Shown here: piece after piece, positions 17,371 to 26,414 of the stretch
Position numbering within the stretch: position 1 is the stretch's first letter
How the letters are laid out: the number at the start of each line of letters is the position of its first letter
NCBI RefSeq assembly: GCF_004348675.1
Contig: NZ_SMKN01000039.1
Span: forward strand, 1 to 33,402
Reading direction: 5' to 3'
Origin: Micromonospora sp. KC606
GTDB lineage: Bacteria > Actinomycetota > Actinomycetes > Mycobacteriales > Micromonosporaceae
Length of the DNA stretch: 33,402 bases
The notes under the pieces: generated by a model
Database searches by the model: none
Seen by the model: the letters and a program-made list of their open reading frames with translations, nothing else
What the model was told of the DNA's origin: nothing
Position numbers and translations under genes: made by a program

Positions 17371-17424
17371 CCGACCCTCCCTCGCGTGCGGGTAAACGTA
17401 CCGCCCGCGACGTGGCGCAGGCGC

Positions 17425-17649
17425 CTACGCCGAGCGGCGAAGCTCGCGCCAGCCCTGTCCGCCGGCCCGCCAGGAGTCCGCGAGGATGCTCGCCGAGCTG
17501 CGGCTGGCACACTCCAACACCTCGGAACGGCCCTGCGCCCCACCGATCTGCGCCTGGACCTCCCAGCGCCGCCCGTCGGTTCGGATGTACACGTCACGAC
17601 GCCCCCGAGGCGTGGCGTCCCCATTCCACCAGTGTTCTTCGACGTTCAC
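17425..17649 (-). CDS. small hypothetical protein, 74 residues
   Basis: The frame from GTG 17649 to TAG 17425 encodes a compact soluble protein beginning VNVEEHWWNGDATPRGRRDV and containing VYIRTDGRRWEVQAQIGGAQ. Codon third positions are strongly G/C and the frame carries the aromatic and acidic residues expected of real coding, unlike the overlapping frames. A good promoter-like pair lies about 95 bases upstream. The ribosome site is weak (CCAGG directly before GTG). I do not recognise a family. The length and start make it easy to miss in automatic annotation. Confidence 0.6.
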   Translation of the reverse strand: MNVEEHWWNGDATPRGRRDVYIRTDGRRWEVQAQIGGAQGRSEVLECASRSSASILADSWRAGGQGWRELRRSA

Positions 17650-17743
17650 CTGGCGACCGTACCAGCCGAGGAGCGGCCGATCGGAGGCGTGACGGCAACG
17701 GTCCGGGCACGAAAAGGACGCGCCCCACCCAGGGTCGTGACGG

Positions 17744-17771
17744 ATGGTAGCACCTGACTTACATTGCGCAA
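17744..17771 (-). promoter_or_regulatory. promoter for the 74-residue gene
   Basis: On the minus strand TTGCGC (17771-17766) and TACCAT (17749-17744) are separated by 16 bases. The stretch is clearly less GC-rich than its surroundings. It lies between the dehydrogenase stop codon and the small gene, so the small gene probably has its own transcript. Confidence 0.4.
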
Positions 17772-17828
17772 TCGGCTTGGGTCGACGCACGTGTATCGTT
17801 CCCCCGCACGGGCCAGCGCCGGGTCCGG

Positions 17829-18584
17829 TCAACTCCGGGCCGGCATCCGCAGACCCGCCATGCCGCCGTCGACGGCCAGCGAGGTTCCGGTGACCGCGCC
17901 GGCCGCCGGTGAGGCGAGATAGACCACGGCTGCCGCGACCTCCCCTGCGGTGACCAGTCGGCCGGTGGGTTGGCGGGCGGCGAGCCGCCGCCGTTCGGCC
18001 TGCGGATCGGGAGCGGCGGCGAGCAGCCGCGCCACCCACGGGGTGTCCACTGTGCCCGGGGCCACGCAGTTGACCCGGATGCCCTCACCCACCAGGTCGG
18101 CGGCCATGGCGAGGGTCAGCGCGTGCACGGCGCCCTTGGAGGCGGAGTAGAGGGCACGGCGGGGCAGTCCGGCGCCGGCGGCGACGGACGAGACATTGAC
18201 GATCGCGGCGTGCGACGAGCGACGCAGGTACGGCAGCGCCGCGGTGGTGGTGCGGGCCACCCCGGTGACGTTGACGTCCAGCACGCGCGCCCACTGCTCG
18301 TCGTCGTTCTCCTCGACGCCGCCGATCGCCGAGATCCCGGCGTTGTTGACCACGATGTCGAGGCCACCGAACGCCTCGGCCACGGCGTCGACAGCGGCGG
18401 TGACCCCGGCCCGGTCAGCGACGTCCGCGGATACCGGGTGGACCCCGGGGTGTCGCGGCGCTCCCGACGGATCCACGTCGAGCACGCCCACCCGGGCCCC
18501 CGCAGCGAGCAGCGCCTCGGTGCAGGCGTGGCCGATCCCGGAACCGCCCCCGGTGACCACCGCGACCAGTCCGTCACATCTCAC
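17829..18584 (-). CDS. SDR-family oxidoreductase, probable 2-keto-3-deoxy-L-fuconate dehydrogenase
   Basis: A 251-residue classical short-chain dehydrogenase. Visible are the cofactor loop TGGGSGIG (11-18), D36 after the second strand, which favours NAD, NNAG (80-83) and the catalytic S133-Y146-K150. The GTG at 18584 is preferred because GGAGG lies just ahead and the length becomes normal; it overlaps the dehydratase gene by 11 bases. In the non-phosphorylative L-fucose route an SDR oxidises 2-keto-3-deoxy-L-fuconate to the 2,4-diketo acid. The other four steps are encoded upstream in the same operon, which supports this assignment. SDR L-fucose dehydrogenases also exist, so the first step is the main alternative. 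Confidence 0.85.
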   Translation of the reverse strand: MRCDGLVAVVTGGGSGIGHACTEALLAAGARVGVLDVDPSGAPRHPGVHPVSADVADRAGVTAAVDAVAEAFGGLDIVVNNAGISAIGGVEENDDEQWARVLDVNVTGVARTTTAALPYLRRSSHAAIVNVSSVAAGAGLPRRALYSASKGAVHALTLAMAADLVGEGIRVNCVAPGTVDTPWVARLLAAAPDPQAERRRLAARQPTGRLVTAGEVAAAVVYLASPAAGAVTGTSLAVDGGMAGLRMPARS

Positions 18585-19920
18585 GATCCTCCCCCTCCCC
18601 CGCCGGCGCCGCTGGTCGACGCCAGGCCGGGCCGTCCGGATACGCGTAGGTGGCGATGCTCCGCGGGTGCAACTCGGCGGAGAATCCCGGCGCGGTCGGG
18701 GCCAGGTAGTGGCCGTCGCGCAGCACGACCGGGGTGCGGAAGTGCTCGTGCAGGTGGTCGACGTACTCGATGGCCCGGTCCCGGGTGCTGCCGCAGACCG
18801 CGACGAAGTCGAACATCGCCAGGTGTTGCACGAGTTCGCAGAGTCCGACGCCACCGGCGTGCGGGCAGACCGGCACCCCGTACTTCGCGGCGAGCAGCAG
18901 GATGGCCACGTTCTCGTTGACTCCGCCGACCCGGCAGGCGTCGATCTGCACGACGTCGACCGCGCCGGCCTGCAGGAGCTGCTTGAACAGCACCCGGTTC
19001 TGGCCGTGCTCGCCGGTGGCGACCCGGATCGGGCCGCCGTCGGGGGCGGCGTCGGCGAGGGCGGCGCGGACCGCGGCGTGGGCCAGGATGTCGTCGGGGC
19101 TGGTCGGCTCCTCGATCCACCACGGGTCGTAGGGGGCCAGCGCGCGCATCCAACTCACCGCCTCGGCGACGTCCCACCGCTGGTTGGCGTCGACCGCGAT
19201 CCGCACGTGCGGTCCGACCGCCGCCCGGGCCGCCCGGATCCGTCGTACGTCGTCGTCGCGGTCAGCTCCGACCTTCAGCTTGATCTGGCGGAAGCCGTCC
19301 GCCACCGCCTGCTTCGCGAGTCGGACGACCTTGTCGTCGTCGTACCCCAGCCAGCCAGGGGAGGTCGTGTACGCCGGGTATCCGTGCTGCTGGAGCCGCG
19401 CGGTCCGCGCCGCACGGCCGGGTGCGGCGGCCCGCAGCAGGTCCCGCGCCTCGGACGGGGTGAGGGCGTCGGTCAGGTAGCGCCAGTCGACCAGGTCGAC
19501 GATCTGTTCGGGGTCGAGGTCGGCGAGGTAGCGCCAGACCGGTTTGCCGGCCCGCTTGGCGACCAGGTCCCACATCGCGTTGATGACCGCGCCGGCGGCG
19601 AGGTGCACGACGCCCTTCTCGGGGCCGAGCCAGCGCAGGTGCGAGTCGTGGGTGAGGCTCCGGGCGAACGCGCCGAGGTCGACGGTGTCCGGATCGACGC
19701 CGACGACGAAGGAGGTGAGGGCCTCGATCGCGGCGCGGCAGATGTCGTTGCCCCGACCGATGGTGAACGTGAAGCCGTGCCCGTCCGGGCCGGAGTCGGT
19801 GCGCAGGACGAGGTAGGCGGCGGAGTAGTCGGGGTCGGGGTTCATGGCGTCGGAGCCGGCGCTCACCTGCGCGGTGGGGAACCGCACGTCGTAGGTGTCG
19901 ACGGCGACGATGACGGCCAT
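18574..19920 (-). CDS. L-fuconate dehydratase, enolase superfamily
   Basis: This enzyme removes water from L-fuconate to give 2-keto-3-deoxy-L-fuconate, using magnesium. The 448-residue protein has the mandelate-racemase-type barrel. Catalytic bases are K214 and K216 (IKLKVG). Metal ligands are D244 (AVDANQRW), E270 (WIEEPT) and E304 (TGEHGQ). The D327-H354 dyad lies in QIDACRVGG and CPHAGGVGL, and E385 near the end may fill the usual last position. These match the Xanthomonas L-fuconate dehydratase set in order and spacing. The N-terminal [20 protein letters not shown] is also typical. ATG 19920 shares one base with the preceding stop codon (TGATG), so translation is coupled. A related acid-sugar substrate is possible, but the pathway context is strong. 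Confidence 0.94.
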   Translation of the reverse strand: MAVIVAVDTYDVRFPTAQVSAGSDAMNPDPDYSAAYLVLRTDSGPDGHGFTFTIGRGNDICRAAIEALTSFVVGVDPDTVDLGAFARSLTHDSHLRWLGPEKGVVHLAAGAVINAMWDLVAKRAGKPVWRYLADLDPEQIVDLVDWRYLTDALTPSEARDLLRAAAPGRAARTARLQQHGYPAYTTSPGWLGYDDDKVVRLAKQAVADGFRQIKLKVGADRDDDVRRIRAARAAVGPHVRIAVDANQRWDVAEAVSWMRALAPYDPWWIEEPTSPDDILAHAAVRAALADAAPDGGPIRVATGEHGQNRVLFKQLLQAGAVDVVQIDACRVGGVNENVAILLLAAKYGVPVCPHAGGVGLCELVQHLAMFDFVAVCGSTRDRAIEYVDHLHEHFRTPVVLRDGHYLAPTAPGFSAELHPRSIATYAYPDGPAWRRPAAPAGEGEDREM

Positions 19921-20759
19921 CAGGCGTTCCGCAGGGTGCTGTGCTGCCGGCCGAGACCGTCGATCTCGATTTCCATGACGTCGCCCGGGCGCAGGTAGGG
20001 GAAGCGTCCGGACAGGGCCACGCCCGGTGGGGTGCCGGTGTTGACGAGGTCGCCCGGGTCCAGGACGGTGTACTGCGACAGGTGCCAGACGAGGTACGCC
20101 ACGTCGAAGATCATGTCTGCGGTGGTGGAGTCCTGCCGGGGTTCGCCGTTGACCCAGGACCGCAGCCGCAGCGCCTGCGGGTCGGCGACCTCGTCGGGGG
20201 TGACCAGCCACGGTCCGAGTGGTTGGAAGGTCTCGCAGGACTTGCCCTTGGACCACTGCCCGCCGGACCGGTCGAGCTGGAAGTCGCGTTCGGAGACGTC
20301 GTTGGCGCAGACGAAACCGGCGACGTGGGCGAGAGCGTCCCGGGGTGAGGAGAGGTAGCGGGCGCGCCGGCCGATCACCACGCCGAGTTCCACCTCCCAG
20401 TCGGTCTTGGTCGAGCCGCGGGGGATGAGCACGTCGTCGTGTGGGCCGACCACGGTGTTGGGGGCCTTGTAGAAGACGATCGGGGTGGCCGGGGGCGGGG
20501 CGCCGGACTCGGCGGCGTGCGCGGCGTAGTTCTGTCCCACGCAGAGGATCACCCCCGGTCGGGCGATGGGAGACCCGATCCGCTGGCCGGTGATGTCGAT
20601 CTCCGGCAGGTCGGTGTCCTCGGCGACGCGGCGCAGCCCGTCTGCGGCGAAGAACGCCGGGTCGATGTCGTCGGTGATCGGGCTCAGATCGAGGTGGCGG
20701 CCCTCGGTCAACAGCACGGGTCGCTCCGCCCCCGCCGGTCCCACCCGCATGAGTCTCAC
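19920..20759 (-). CDS. fumarylacetoacetate hydrolase-family protein, probable 2,4-diketo-3-deoxy-L-fuconate hydrolase
   Basis: A 279-residue FAH-fold hydrolase expected to cleave the last carbon-carbon bond and release pyruvate and L-lactate. The metal site is visible as E122 and E124 ([11 protein letters not shown]) with D154 ([11 protein letters not shown]). [16 protein letters not shown] precedes the core, and [16 protein letters not shown] is the usual closing motif. GTG 20759 is chosen because GGAGG lies seven bases upstream, and it overlaps the lactonase stop in GTGA; the ATG three codons later is weaker. FAH proteins act on many dicarbonyl acids, so the exact substrate is inferred from the neighbours. 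Confidence 0.88.
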   Translation of the reverse strand: MRLMRVGPAGAERPVLLTEGRHLDLSPITDDIDPAFFAADGLRRVAEDTDLPEIDITGQRIGSPIARPGVILCVGQNYAAHAAESGAPPPATPIVFYKAPNTVVGPHDDVLIPRGSTKTDWEVELGVVIGRRARYLSSPRDALAHVAGFVCANDVSERDFQLDRSGGQWSKGKSCETFQPLGPWLVTPDEVADPQALRLRSWVNGEPRQDSTTADMIFDVAYLVWHLSQYTVLDPGDLVNTGTPPGVALSGRFPYLRPGDVMEIEIDGLGRQHSTLRNA

Positions 20760-21607
20760 GAACCAACCTCCAGTCGATAGGTACGGATGGCGGTGCCGCC
20801 GAGGACGGCCGACCGCTCGTCGCAGGAGAGCCGCGCCAGGCAGGAGCGGAGGGCCTGCCACGCCTGGTCGTACGAGGCGACCAGCTCGCACACCGGCCAG
20901 TCGGATCCGACCATCAGCCGGTCGGGGCCGAACAGTTCGACGGCGGTGTCGACGTACGGCCGGATGGCGTCGGCGCTCCACGTCGGGCCGGCCTCGGTCA
21001 GCAGGCCGGAGAGCTTCGCGACGACGTTGTCGCAGCCGGCCAGTGGCGCGACGGCGGCCCGCCACCGGGCGAGCGCCGCGGGGCCGTCGGCGATCCGGGG
21101 TTTGCCGAGGTGGTCCAGGACGAAGGTGGTGCCCGGCGTGGCCCGGGCCGCCTCGGCGCAGGCGGCCAGCTGCCCGACGTGGACGACGAGGTCGTAGGTG
21201 AGCCCGGCCGCGCCGATGCGGGACAGGGCCTGGCGTACCTCGGGCCGGGCGAGGTACGCCGGGTCGGTGACCGCCTGCACCTGGTCGCGGACGCCGACCA
21301 GCTTCGCCGCACCGGGCAGCCGCCGGTATCGGGCGAGGGTGGCGGGCAGGTCGGGGTCGGTCAGGGACACCCAGCCGACGACGCCGGCGACCAACGGGGT
21401 GCCGGCGGCGAGGGAGAGGAACTCGGCGGTCTCGGTCGGCTCGCAGCGGGCGGCCTCGACCAGCACACCGGCCGTGACCCCGGTCTCGGCCAGGTGCGGG
21501 GCGAGGTCGGCGAGGGTGTAGTCGCGGCGGATCCGCTCCAGGCCGGGCGCGTCGAGCCAGCCGGCGTGCCGGGCGGACCACAGGTGGTGGTGGGCGTCGA
21601 TGATCAC
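20756..21607 (-). CDS. amidohydrolase, probable L-fuconolactonase
   Basis: A 283-residue metal-dependent hydrolase of the COG3618 lactonase type, which opens sugar-acid lactones. The N-terminal metal motif reads IIDAHHHLW, followed later by VLDHLGKP and by the catalytic aspartate in [11 protein letters not shown], all typical. The GTG at 21607 overlaps the aldo/keto reductase stop in GTGA, and the gene in turn overlaps the FAH gene. It would hydrolyse the lactone made by the first dehydrogenase to L-fuconate. L-rhamnono- or galactono-lactonases look similar; the neighbouring fuconate dehydratase decides the call. Confidence 0.88.
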   Translation of the reverse strand: MIIDAHHHLWSARHAGWLDAPGLERIRRDYTLADLAPHLAETGVTAGVLVEAARCEPTETAEFLSLAAGTPLVAGVVGWVSLTDPDLPATLARYRRLPGAAKLVGVRDQVQAVTDPAYLARPEVRQALSRIGAAGLTYDLVVHVGQLAACAEAARATPGTTFVLDHLGKPRIADGPAALARWRAAVAPLAGCDNVVAKLSGLLTEAGPTWSADAIRPYVDTAVELFGPDRLMVGSDWPVCELVASYDQAWQALRSCLARLSCDERSAVLGGTAIRTYRLEVGS

Positions 21608-22581
21608 GGCGTGGGCACCTCCTCCGGCAGGAGACCGGCCCGTTTGAGGCCGGCCCAGAGTTCTCCGGGGATGTCCCACTCGAACATCGCCAGGTTGTCG
21701 GCGACCTGCCCCGGGTCGCGGGCACCGACCACCACGCTGGTGACCGCCGGATGCCCGAGGGGGAACTGGATCGCCGCGGCCCGCAACGGCACCCCGTACC
21801 GGTCACACACGGCGCGGATCGCCGTCGCCCGCTCGACCAGCTCCCGGCCGGCCGGGGCGTAGTCGTAGGGAGCGCCGGGTCGCGGGTCGGCGAGCAGGCC
21901 GGAGTTGTAGACGCCGGCGGCGACCACCGCGACGCCCCGACTCCGGCAGAGTGGCAGCAGGGTGTCCAGCCCGGACTGGTCGAGCAGGGTGTACCGCCCG
22001 GCGAGCATCACACAGTCGAAGTCGCCGGCGCGGGCCAGGTCGGCAAGCGTCGGCGCCTGGTTCATGCCCACGCCGACCGCGCCGATCTCGCCGGCCGCAC
22101 GCAACCGCGCCAGCGCCGGGTACGCCCCCGCCATCGCCTCGCCGACGTGGTCGTCGGGGTCGTGCAGGTAGGCGATGTCGATCCGCTTTAGGCCGAGCCG
22201 CTGCAGGCTCTCGGCGTGCGAGCGCAGCGCCCCGGCGGCGGAGAAGTCGAAGGTCGGGACGAGGCCGCTCGGCTCGGCCCAGAATTCCTGGCCTCGGCCC
22301 TCGCCCGGCACCAGCAGCCGGCCGACCTTGGTGGACAGGGTGAACTCCGCCCGGGGCCGGCCGGCGAGGACCGCCCCGGCCCGGCGCTCGGACAGCCCGC
22401 ACCCGTACAGGGGCGCGGTGTCGAAGTAGCGCAACCCGAGGCGCCAGGCGGCCTCGACGGTGGCCCGGGCGGGCTCGTCGCCGACGGTGGTGAACATCCC
22501 GCCGATCGGGGCCAGCCCGAGGCCGAGCCGGGTCACCCGCACGTCGGTACGCCCCAGCGGGACCAGTTGGGTGGCCTGCAC
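21604..22581 (-). CDS. aldo/keto reductase, probable L-fucose (D-threo-aldose) 1-dehydrogenase
   Basis: A 325-residue aldo/keto reductase with the catalytic tetrad D54, Y59 (YFDTAPLYG), K85 (STKVGR) and H140 (IAYLHDPDD). PLGRTDVRVTRLGLGLAPIGG at the N-terminus and the FWAEPSGLVPTFDFSAAG segment resemble D-threo-aldose dehydrogenases, which oxidise L-fucose to its lactone with NAD(P). The GTG at 22581 follows AGGAGG. It opens the catabolic half of the operon, 152 bases behind the second permease gene, a gap holding strong hairpins. These enzymes also accept other sugars of the same configuration such as D-arabinose and L-galactose, so the substrate is not proved by sequence. Confidence 0.88.
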   Translation of the reverse strand: MQATQLVPLGRTDVRVTRLGLGLAPIGGMFTTVGDEPARATVEAAWRLGLRYFDTAPLYGCGLSERRAGAVLAGRPRAEFTLSTKVGRLLVPGEGRGQEFWAEPSGLVPTFDFSAAGALRSHAESLQRLGLKRIDIAYLHDPDDHVGEAMAGAYPALARLRAAGEIGAVGVGMNQAPTLADLARAGDFDCVMLAGRYTLLDQSGLDTLLPLCRSRGVAVVAAGVYNSGLLADPRPGAPYDYAPAGRELVERATAIRAVCDRYGVPLRAAAIQFPLGHPAVTSVVVGARDPGQVADNLAMFEWDIPGELWAGLKRAGLLPEEVPTP

Positions 22582-22663
22582 CCCGCCCTCCTGTCGTGAG
22601 AGATTCCTCCGCGCCGTGCCCCGCCGGTGGCCGGCGCGCCGTACCGGGAGCGGCGGGCCGGCG

Positions 22664-22731
22664 CCACCGAGGACCGCGGTGGTTCCGGCGCCGCCCTCCG
22701 GTGCCCGGGGCGGCGCTGCCGCCCCGGGCAC
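22664..22731 (-). terminator. hairpins between permease and catabolic genes
   Basis: Two bases after the permease stop codon a perfect 14-bp stem (22701-22714 with 22718-22731) closes on a three-base loop; its arm begins GTGCCCGGGGCGGC. A second structure follows at 22664-22682 (CCACCG/CGGTGG inside GGCGCC repeats). No U-run is present. Since all genes face the same way, this is probably an attenuator or processing site that separates transporter from enzyme output. Confidence 0.6.
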
Positions 22732-22733
22732 GG

Positions 22734-23657
22734 TCAGCCCTTCACGGCGCCGATCAGGACGCCCCTGATGAAGTGGCGCTGGATGAAGGGGTAGACGGCG
22801 ACGATCGGCGCGACCGTGAGGATGACCACCGCCATCTTGATCGATTCGGTGGGGGGCATGGTCACCCCCGTGGTGCCGCCCGAGGTGTGCGGCGCCTGCC
22901 CGGCCAGCAGGTAGCTCTGCAGCACGCGCTGAATCGGGTACATGTCGTTGCGGTCGATGAACAGCAGCGCGTCGAACCAGACGTTCCAGTAGGTGACCGC
23001 GTAGAACAGGCCGACGACGGCGACGACCGCGCGGGACAGCGGCAGCACGATTCGGGTCAGGGTACGGAAGTGGCTGGCGCCGTCGATGCGGGCGCTGTCG
23101 ACCAGTTCCTGGGGGATGCCCTGGAAGAAGCCGCGGACGACGACCAGGTTGAACACGCTGATCGCGGGCGGCAGGATCAGCGCCCAGATGGTGTCCTTGA
23201 GGCCGAGCCCGGTCACCACGAGGTACTTGGGCACCAGGGGCGGATAGATCAGGAACGGCAGCAGGAAGTACGCCAGCAGCCAGCGGTAGCCCAGCGAGCG
23301 TGGTTGGGACAGGCCGTAGGCGGCGAGGACGGTGACGGTGAGCGCCACGGCGGTGCCGATGACGGTGACCAGGGTGCTGATCCACAGCGCGCGGGTGACG
23401 GCGCCACCGGCGAAGATCGTCTCGTACGCGGAGACGTCGATCCCCTTGGGGATGACGACGAGCCCGCCGGCCTCGGCGATGGTCTCGCGGGAGGACAGGC
23501 TGGTCACCAGGATCACCCAGAGCGGGAACAGCACGCCGAGGACCAGCAGGGCGAGCAGGACGGCTTTGAGGCCCTGGCCGACCAGGGTCGGTTTCTCCTC
23601 CCACACCGGCCGGTGGTCGCGTGCCGGGCGTGACTTCTGGACGACGGTCTCGGTCAT
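22734..23657 (-). CDS. CUT1-type sugar ABC importer permease (LplC/YtcP-like)
   Basis: A 307-residue membrane protein with about six segments and the permease EAA loop ELVDSARIDGASHFRTLTRI, which docks the ATPase. The segment ALLVLGVLFPLWVILVTSLS is the first helix, and the end PFIQRHFIRGVLIGAVKG is the usual family C-terminus. The start overlaps the other permease gene by four bases (ATGA). It belongs to the COG0395/LplC group, often found with large binding lipoproteins and importing mono- or oligosaccharides. No ATPase gene is present nearby, so a shared MsiK-like ATPase encoded elsewhere is expected, as is common in actinomycetes. Confidence 0.92.
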   Translation of the reverse strand: MTETVVQKSRPARDHRPVWEEKPTLVGQGLKAVLLALLVLGVLFPLWVILVTSLSSRETIAEAGGLVVIPKGIDVSAYETIFAGGAVTRALWISTLVTVIGTAVALTVTVLAAYGLSQPRSLGYRWLLAYFLLPFLIYPPLVPKYLVVTGLGLKDTIWALILPPAISVFNLVVVRGFFQGIPQELVDSARIDGASHFRTLTRIVLPLSRAVVAVVGLFYAVTYWNVWFDALLFIDRNDMYPIQRVLQSYLLAGQAPHTSGGTTGVTMPPTESIKMAVVILTVAPIVAVYPFIQRHFIRGVLIGAVKG

Positions 23658-24685
23658 GACTTTGAGTAGATCCCTCGTTCGCCGAGCTTGTGCGCGACCC
23701 GGTTGGCGGCCAGGATCAGGCAGAGCCCGACCGCGGCCTTGAACAGGCCGGCCGCGGCGCCGTAGCCGTAGTTTCCGGTGGCGATGGAGAAGTGGTACAC
23801 GAAGGTGTCGAGCACCTCGGCGGCCTGCCGGCCGACGGCGTCGCGTTGCAGGAGGAACTGCTCGAAGCCGACGGAGAGCGCGTCGCCCAGACGCAGGATG
23901 AGCAGCAGCACGATCACCGGCCGCAGGCCGGGCAGGGTGATGTGCCACAGCCGCCGCCACCGCCCGGCACCGTCGGCCGCCGCCGCCTCGTAGAGGCTCT
24001 GGTCGATGGTGGACAGGGCGGCGAGGAACACGATGGTGCCCCAGCCGACGTCCTTCCACACCGCCTCGACGGTGACCAGGATGATGAAGGTGTCCGGGTT
24101 GGTCATGATGTTCCACGGCTGGAGCCCGGCCTCGCGCATGGTCTGGGCCAGCAGGCCGGCGCCGCCGAGCATGGCGACGAAGAAGCTGACGACCAGCACC
24201 CAGCTGAAGAAGTGCGGCAGGTACACGATGGTCTGGACGAAGCCGCGCAGCCGGCTGGAGAGCAGGTTGTGCAGCATGATCGCCAGGGCGATCGGCAGCG
24301 GGAAGAAGAAGACCAGCTGGAACGCGGTGATCGCCAGGGTGTTGCGGAACGCGTCCCAGAACGCCGGGTCCTCGAAGAGCAGCTGGAACTGACCGAACCC
24401 GATCCAGTTGCTGCTCACGAACGCCTGGAACGGGTTGTCCCCGAGGTAGGGGTTGTAGTCCTGGAAGGCGATGACGTTACCGAGGATCGGCACGTAGCTG
24501 AAGACCAGCAGGATGACGAAGCCGGGCGCGACCATGGCCAGCAGCTGCCAGTCGCGGCGCAGCCGGGCCCGCAGCGACTGGGGCCTGCGGCGGCCGGTGC
24601 GGCGGGGGGCCGGCGCCGGTGGGGTCGACCCGTCGGGCCGGGTCCGGTCGGACCCGGCCGCGACGGTGGTGTTGCGTGCGGTCAT
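23654..24685 (-). CDS. CUT1-type sugar ABC importer permease (LplB-like)
   Basis: The first permease of the pair, 343 residues. A proline- and arginine-rich cytoplasmic N-terminus of about 45 residues precedes the LLAMVAPGFVILLVFSYVPI helix. IAFQDYNPYLG and IVYLPHFFSWVLVVSFF are typical of LplB proteins, and the EAA loop reads LYEAAAADGAGRWRRLWHIT. It overlaps the binding-protein gene upstream and the second permease gene downstream by four bases each. It forms the membrane channel with its neighbour for a sugar that is likely the substrate of the downstream fucose-type pathway. Confidence 0.92.
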   Translation of the reverse strand: MTARNTTVAAGSDRTRPDGSTPPAPAPRRTGRRRPQSLRARLRRDWQLLAMVAPGFVILLVFSYVPILGNVIAFQDYNPYLGDNPFQAFVSSNWIGFGQFQLLFEDPAFWDAFRNTLAITAFQLVFFFPLPIALAIMLHNLLSSRLRGFVQTIVYLPHFFSWVLVVSFFVAMLGGAGLLAQTMREAGLQPWNIMTNPDTFIILVTVEAVWKDVGWGTIVFLAALSTIDQSLYEAAAADGAGRWRRLWHITLPGLRPVIVLLLILRLGDALSVGFEQFLLQRDAVGRQAAEVLDTFVYHFSIATGNYGYGAAAGLFKAAVGLCLILAANRVAHKLGERGIYSKS

Positions 24686-26361
24686 CGGCCAGCCTTGGGC
24701 AGCGAACCGGCGAGCAACTGCCTCGCCTCCTCACCCCCGTTGGCCTTCCACTCCGCCACGATGGCGTCGACGTCGGACAGCGGCCGGCGCCCGCGCAGGA
24801 CATCGGTGAACTTGTCCTCGATGGGCACCTGGTTGGCCTTGTAGCTGGCCGGCATCTCCAGCTTCACCCCGTCCCAGGGGTCCTTCTCCAGGTACTTGAC
24901 CATGTCGTTGGAGTACGCCAGGAGGCTCTGGAGGAGGTTGGGAGTGTCGGGGAAGGGCCCGACCGTCGGGTTACGGCCGCTGATGAAGAAGAACTGGTTG
25001 GCGATCTCCTTGAACGCCAGGTCGGTCTTGACCGGGCCGTTCGGGGTCCGGGTGTGGTGCTTGCCCTCCACCCCGAAGTCACGCAGCTGCGCCTCCTGGG
25101 TGCCCAGCGGCGCGGAGCACCAGTTGATGATCCTCAGCAGCTCCTCGACCCGCTCCTTGGCGAGGCCCTTCTTGATGAAGGTGTAGGAGATCGGCTCGTC
25201 GTCGCCCCAGACGAGGGGGTCGCCGCCGGTGGCGGAGAAGACGGGCACCGGCTGGATGTTGAGCTTGGGGTTGGTCTTCTGGTGCTCGGCCTGGGCACCC
25301 TGCCAGAAACCGACGCCGGCCTGGTGGAAGACGACCTGGCCACTCTTGGCGAACAGCTGGGCGGCGTCCGCGCCCTTGCTGGCGACGAGATCGGGGTGGA
25401 CCAGACCGTCTTTGTAGATCTTGGCCATCACCTCCAGCGCCTGCCGGAACTCCGGGGTCTCGTACTTGAACTCCGGCGTCCCGTCGGACTTCAGCCGCCA
25501 GCCCTGCTTGGAGCCGGGCACCTTGTGGAACATCTGGATCATGGCGAAGGCATCGCTGAACGCCCACACCTTCTTGGCCGGGTCGGTGACCTGCTTGGCC
25601 ATGGTGAGCAGCTCGTCGAGGTTCTTCGGTACGGCCAGGCTCCGCTCGTCGAGCAGATCCTTGCGGGTGAACAGCGCCCAGGGGAACGGCCCGTCGGTGG
25701 GGTTGGGCACCGCCATCAACCGCTCGTTCCACAGGGCGTTGCGCCAGGAGCCGGTCGGGAAGGTGGCCAGCATCGGGTACGCGTTGACCGCGTCGCCCTT
25801 GAGGTGGTCGGTGAGATCCTCGAAGAGGACCTTGATGGCCTCGGAGAAGCGCGGGATCTTCTCCACCTCCCAGCCCGGCACGCACAGCAGGTCGGGGACG
25901 TCCCGGGCGCCGAGCATCGCGTTGAGCTTGTCGGCGTACGTGTTGCCGTCCTGGATGGTGAAGTTGACCGGTGTGCCCAGTTCCGCGTTGACCGCCTGCA
26001 GGTAGGCGCTCTGGGCGGCGCCGGGCGGGGCCGGGCCCCACGCCGGGGTCATCGCGGTGACCTGGGTGCCGCTGGTCCCCGGTTTGTCGGTTATCGCGTC
26101 GACGAGCGTGCTGGGGTACTTGGAGTAGCCGTCCGGAACGGGGCGGATGCCCTTGACGTCCGGCGTGAGGTTCAGCGCCAGGTCCTTGTGCGTCGGCAGG
26201 AGGTCGGCGAACTTGTCGAGGTTCTGCGCGCCGCCGGAACCGGCGGGCTTCTCGCTGCACCCGGCCAGCAGCGGGCCGCCGGCGACCGCCGCGGTGCCCA
26301 GGCCCACGAGGCCGAGGAAGTTGCGGCGCGAGGCTCCCGCGCCGGAGTTCGGAGATGTCAT
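24682..26361 (-). CDS. large sugar-binding lipoprotein of CUT1 ABC importer
   Basis: A 559-residue extracellular substrate-binding protein of the LplA size class. The N-terminus combines a Tat-like motif SRRNFLG (11-17) with the lipobox LAGC, so Cys35 is the expected lipid anchor. The body has typical features such as FTIQDGNTYADKLNAMLGARDVPDLL (read as separate short motifs) and SYTFIKKGLAKERVEELLRI. ATG 26361 has GAAGGGGAACCG upstream and gives a sensible signal; the longer frame adds 34 unlikely residues. It is first in the leftward operon and directly overlaps the permease gene, unlike the ytfQ-like gene, which is separated from its partners by hairpins. The ligand is unknown; fucose or a fucose- or arabinose-containing oligosaccharide is plausible. 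Confidence 0.9.
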   Translation of the reverse strand: MTSPNSGAGASRRNFLGLVGLGTAAVAGGPLLAGCSEKPAGSGGAQNLDKFADLLPTHKDLALNLTPDVKGIRPVPDGYSKYPSTLVDAITDKPGTSGTQVTAMTPAWGPAPPGAAQSAYLQAVNAELGTPVNFTIQDGNTYADKLNAMLGARDVPDLLCVPGWEVEKIPRFSEAIKVLFEDLTDHLKGDAVNAYPMLATFPTGSWRNALWNERLMAVPNPTDGPFPWALFTRKDLLDERSLAVPKNLDELLTMAKQVTDPAKKVWAFSDAFAMIQMFHKVPGSKQGWRLKSDGTPEFKYETPEFRQALEVMAKIYKDGLVHPDLVASKGADAAQLFAKSGQVVFHQAGVGFWQGAQAEHQKTNPKLNIQPVPVFSATGGDPLVWGDDEPISYTFIKKGLAKERVEELLRIINWCSAPLGTQEAQLRDFGVEGKHHTRTPNGPVKTDLAFKEIANQFFFISGRNPTVGPFPDTPNLLQSLLAYSNDMVKYLEKDPWDGVKLEMPASYKANQVPIEDKFTDVLRGRRPLSDVDAIVAEWKANGGEEARQLLAGSLPKAGR

Positions 26362-26414
26362 CGGTTCCCCTTCGAGAAGGGCGGTGTCGAGAGGATGCAC
26401 ACGGCTATAGTGAA

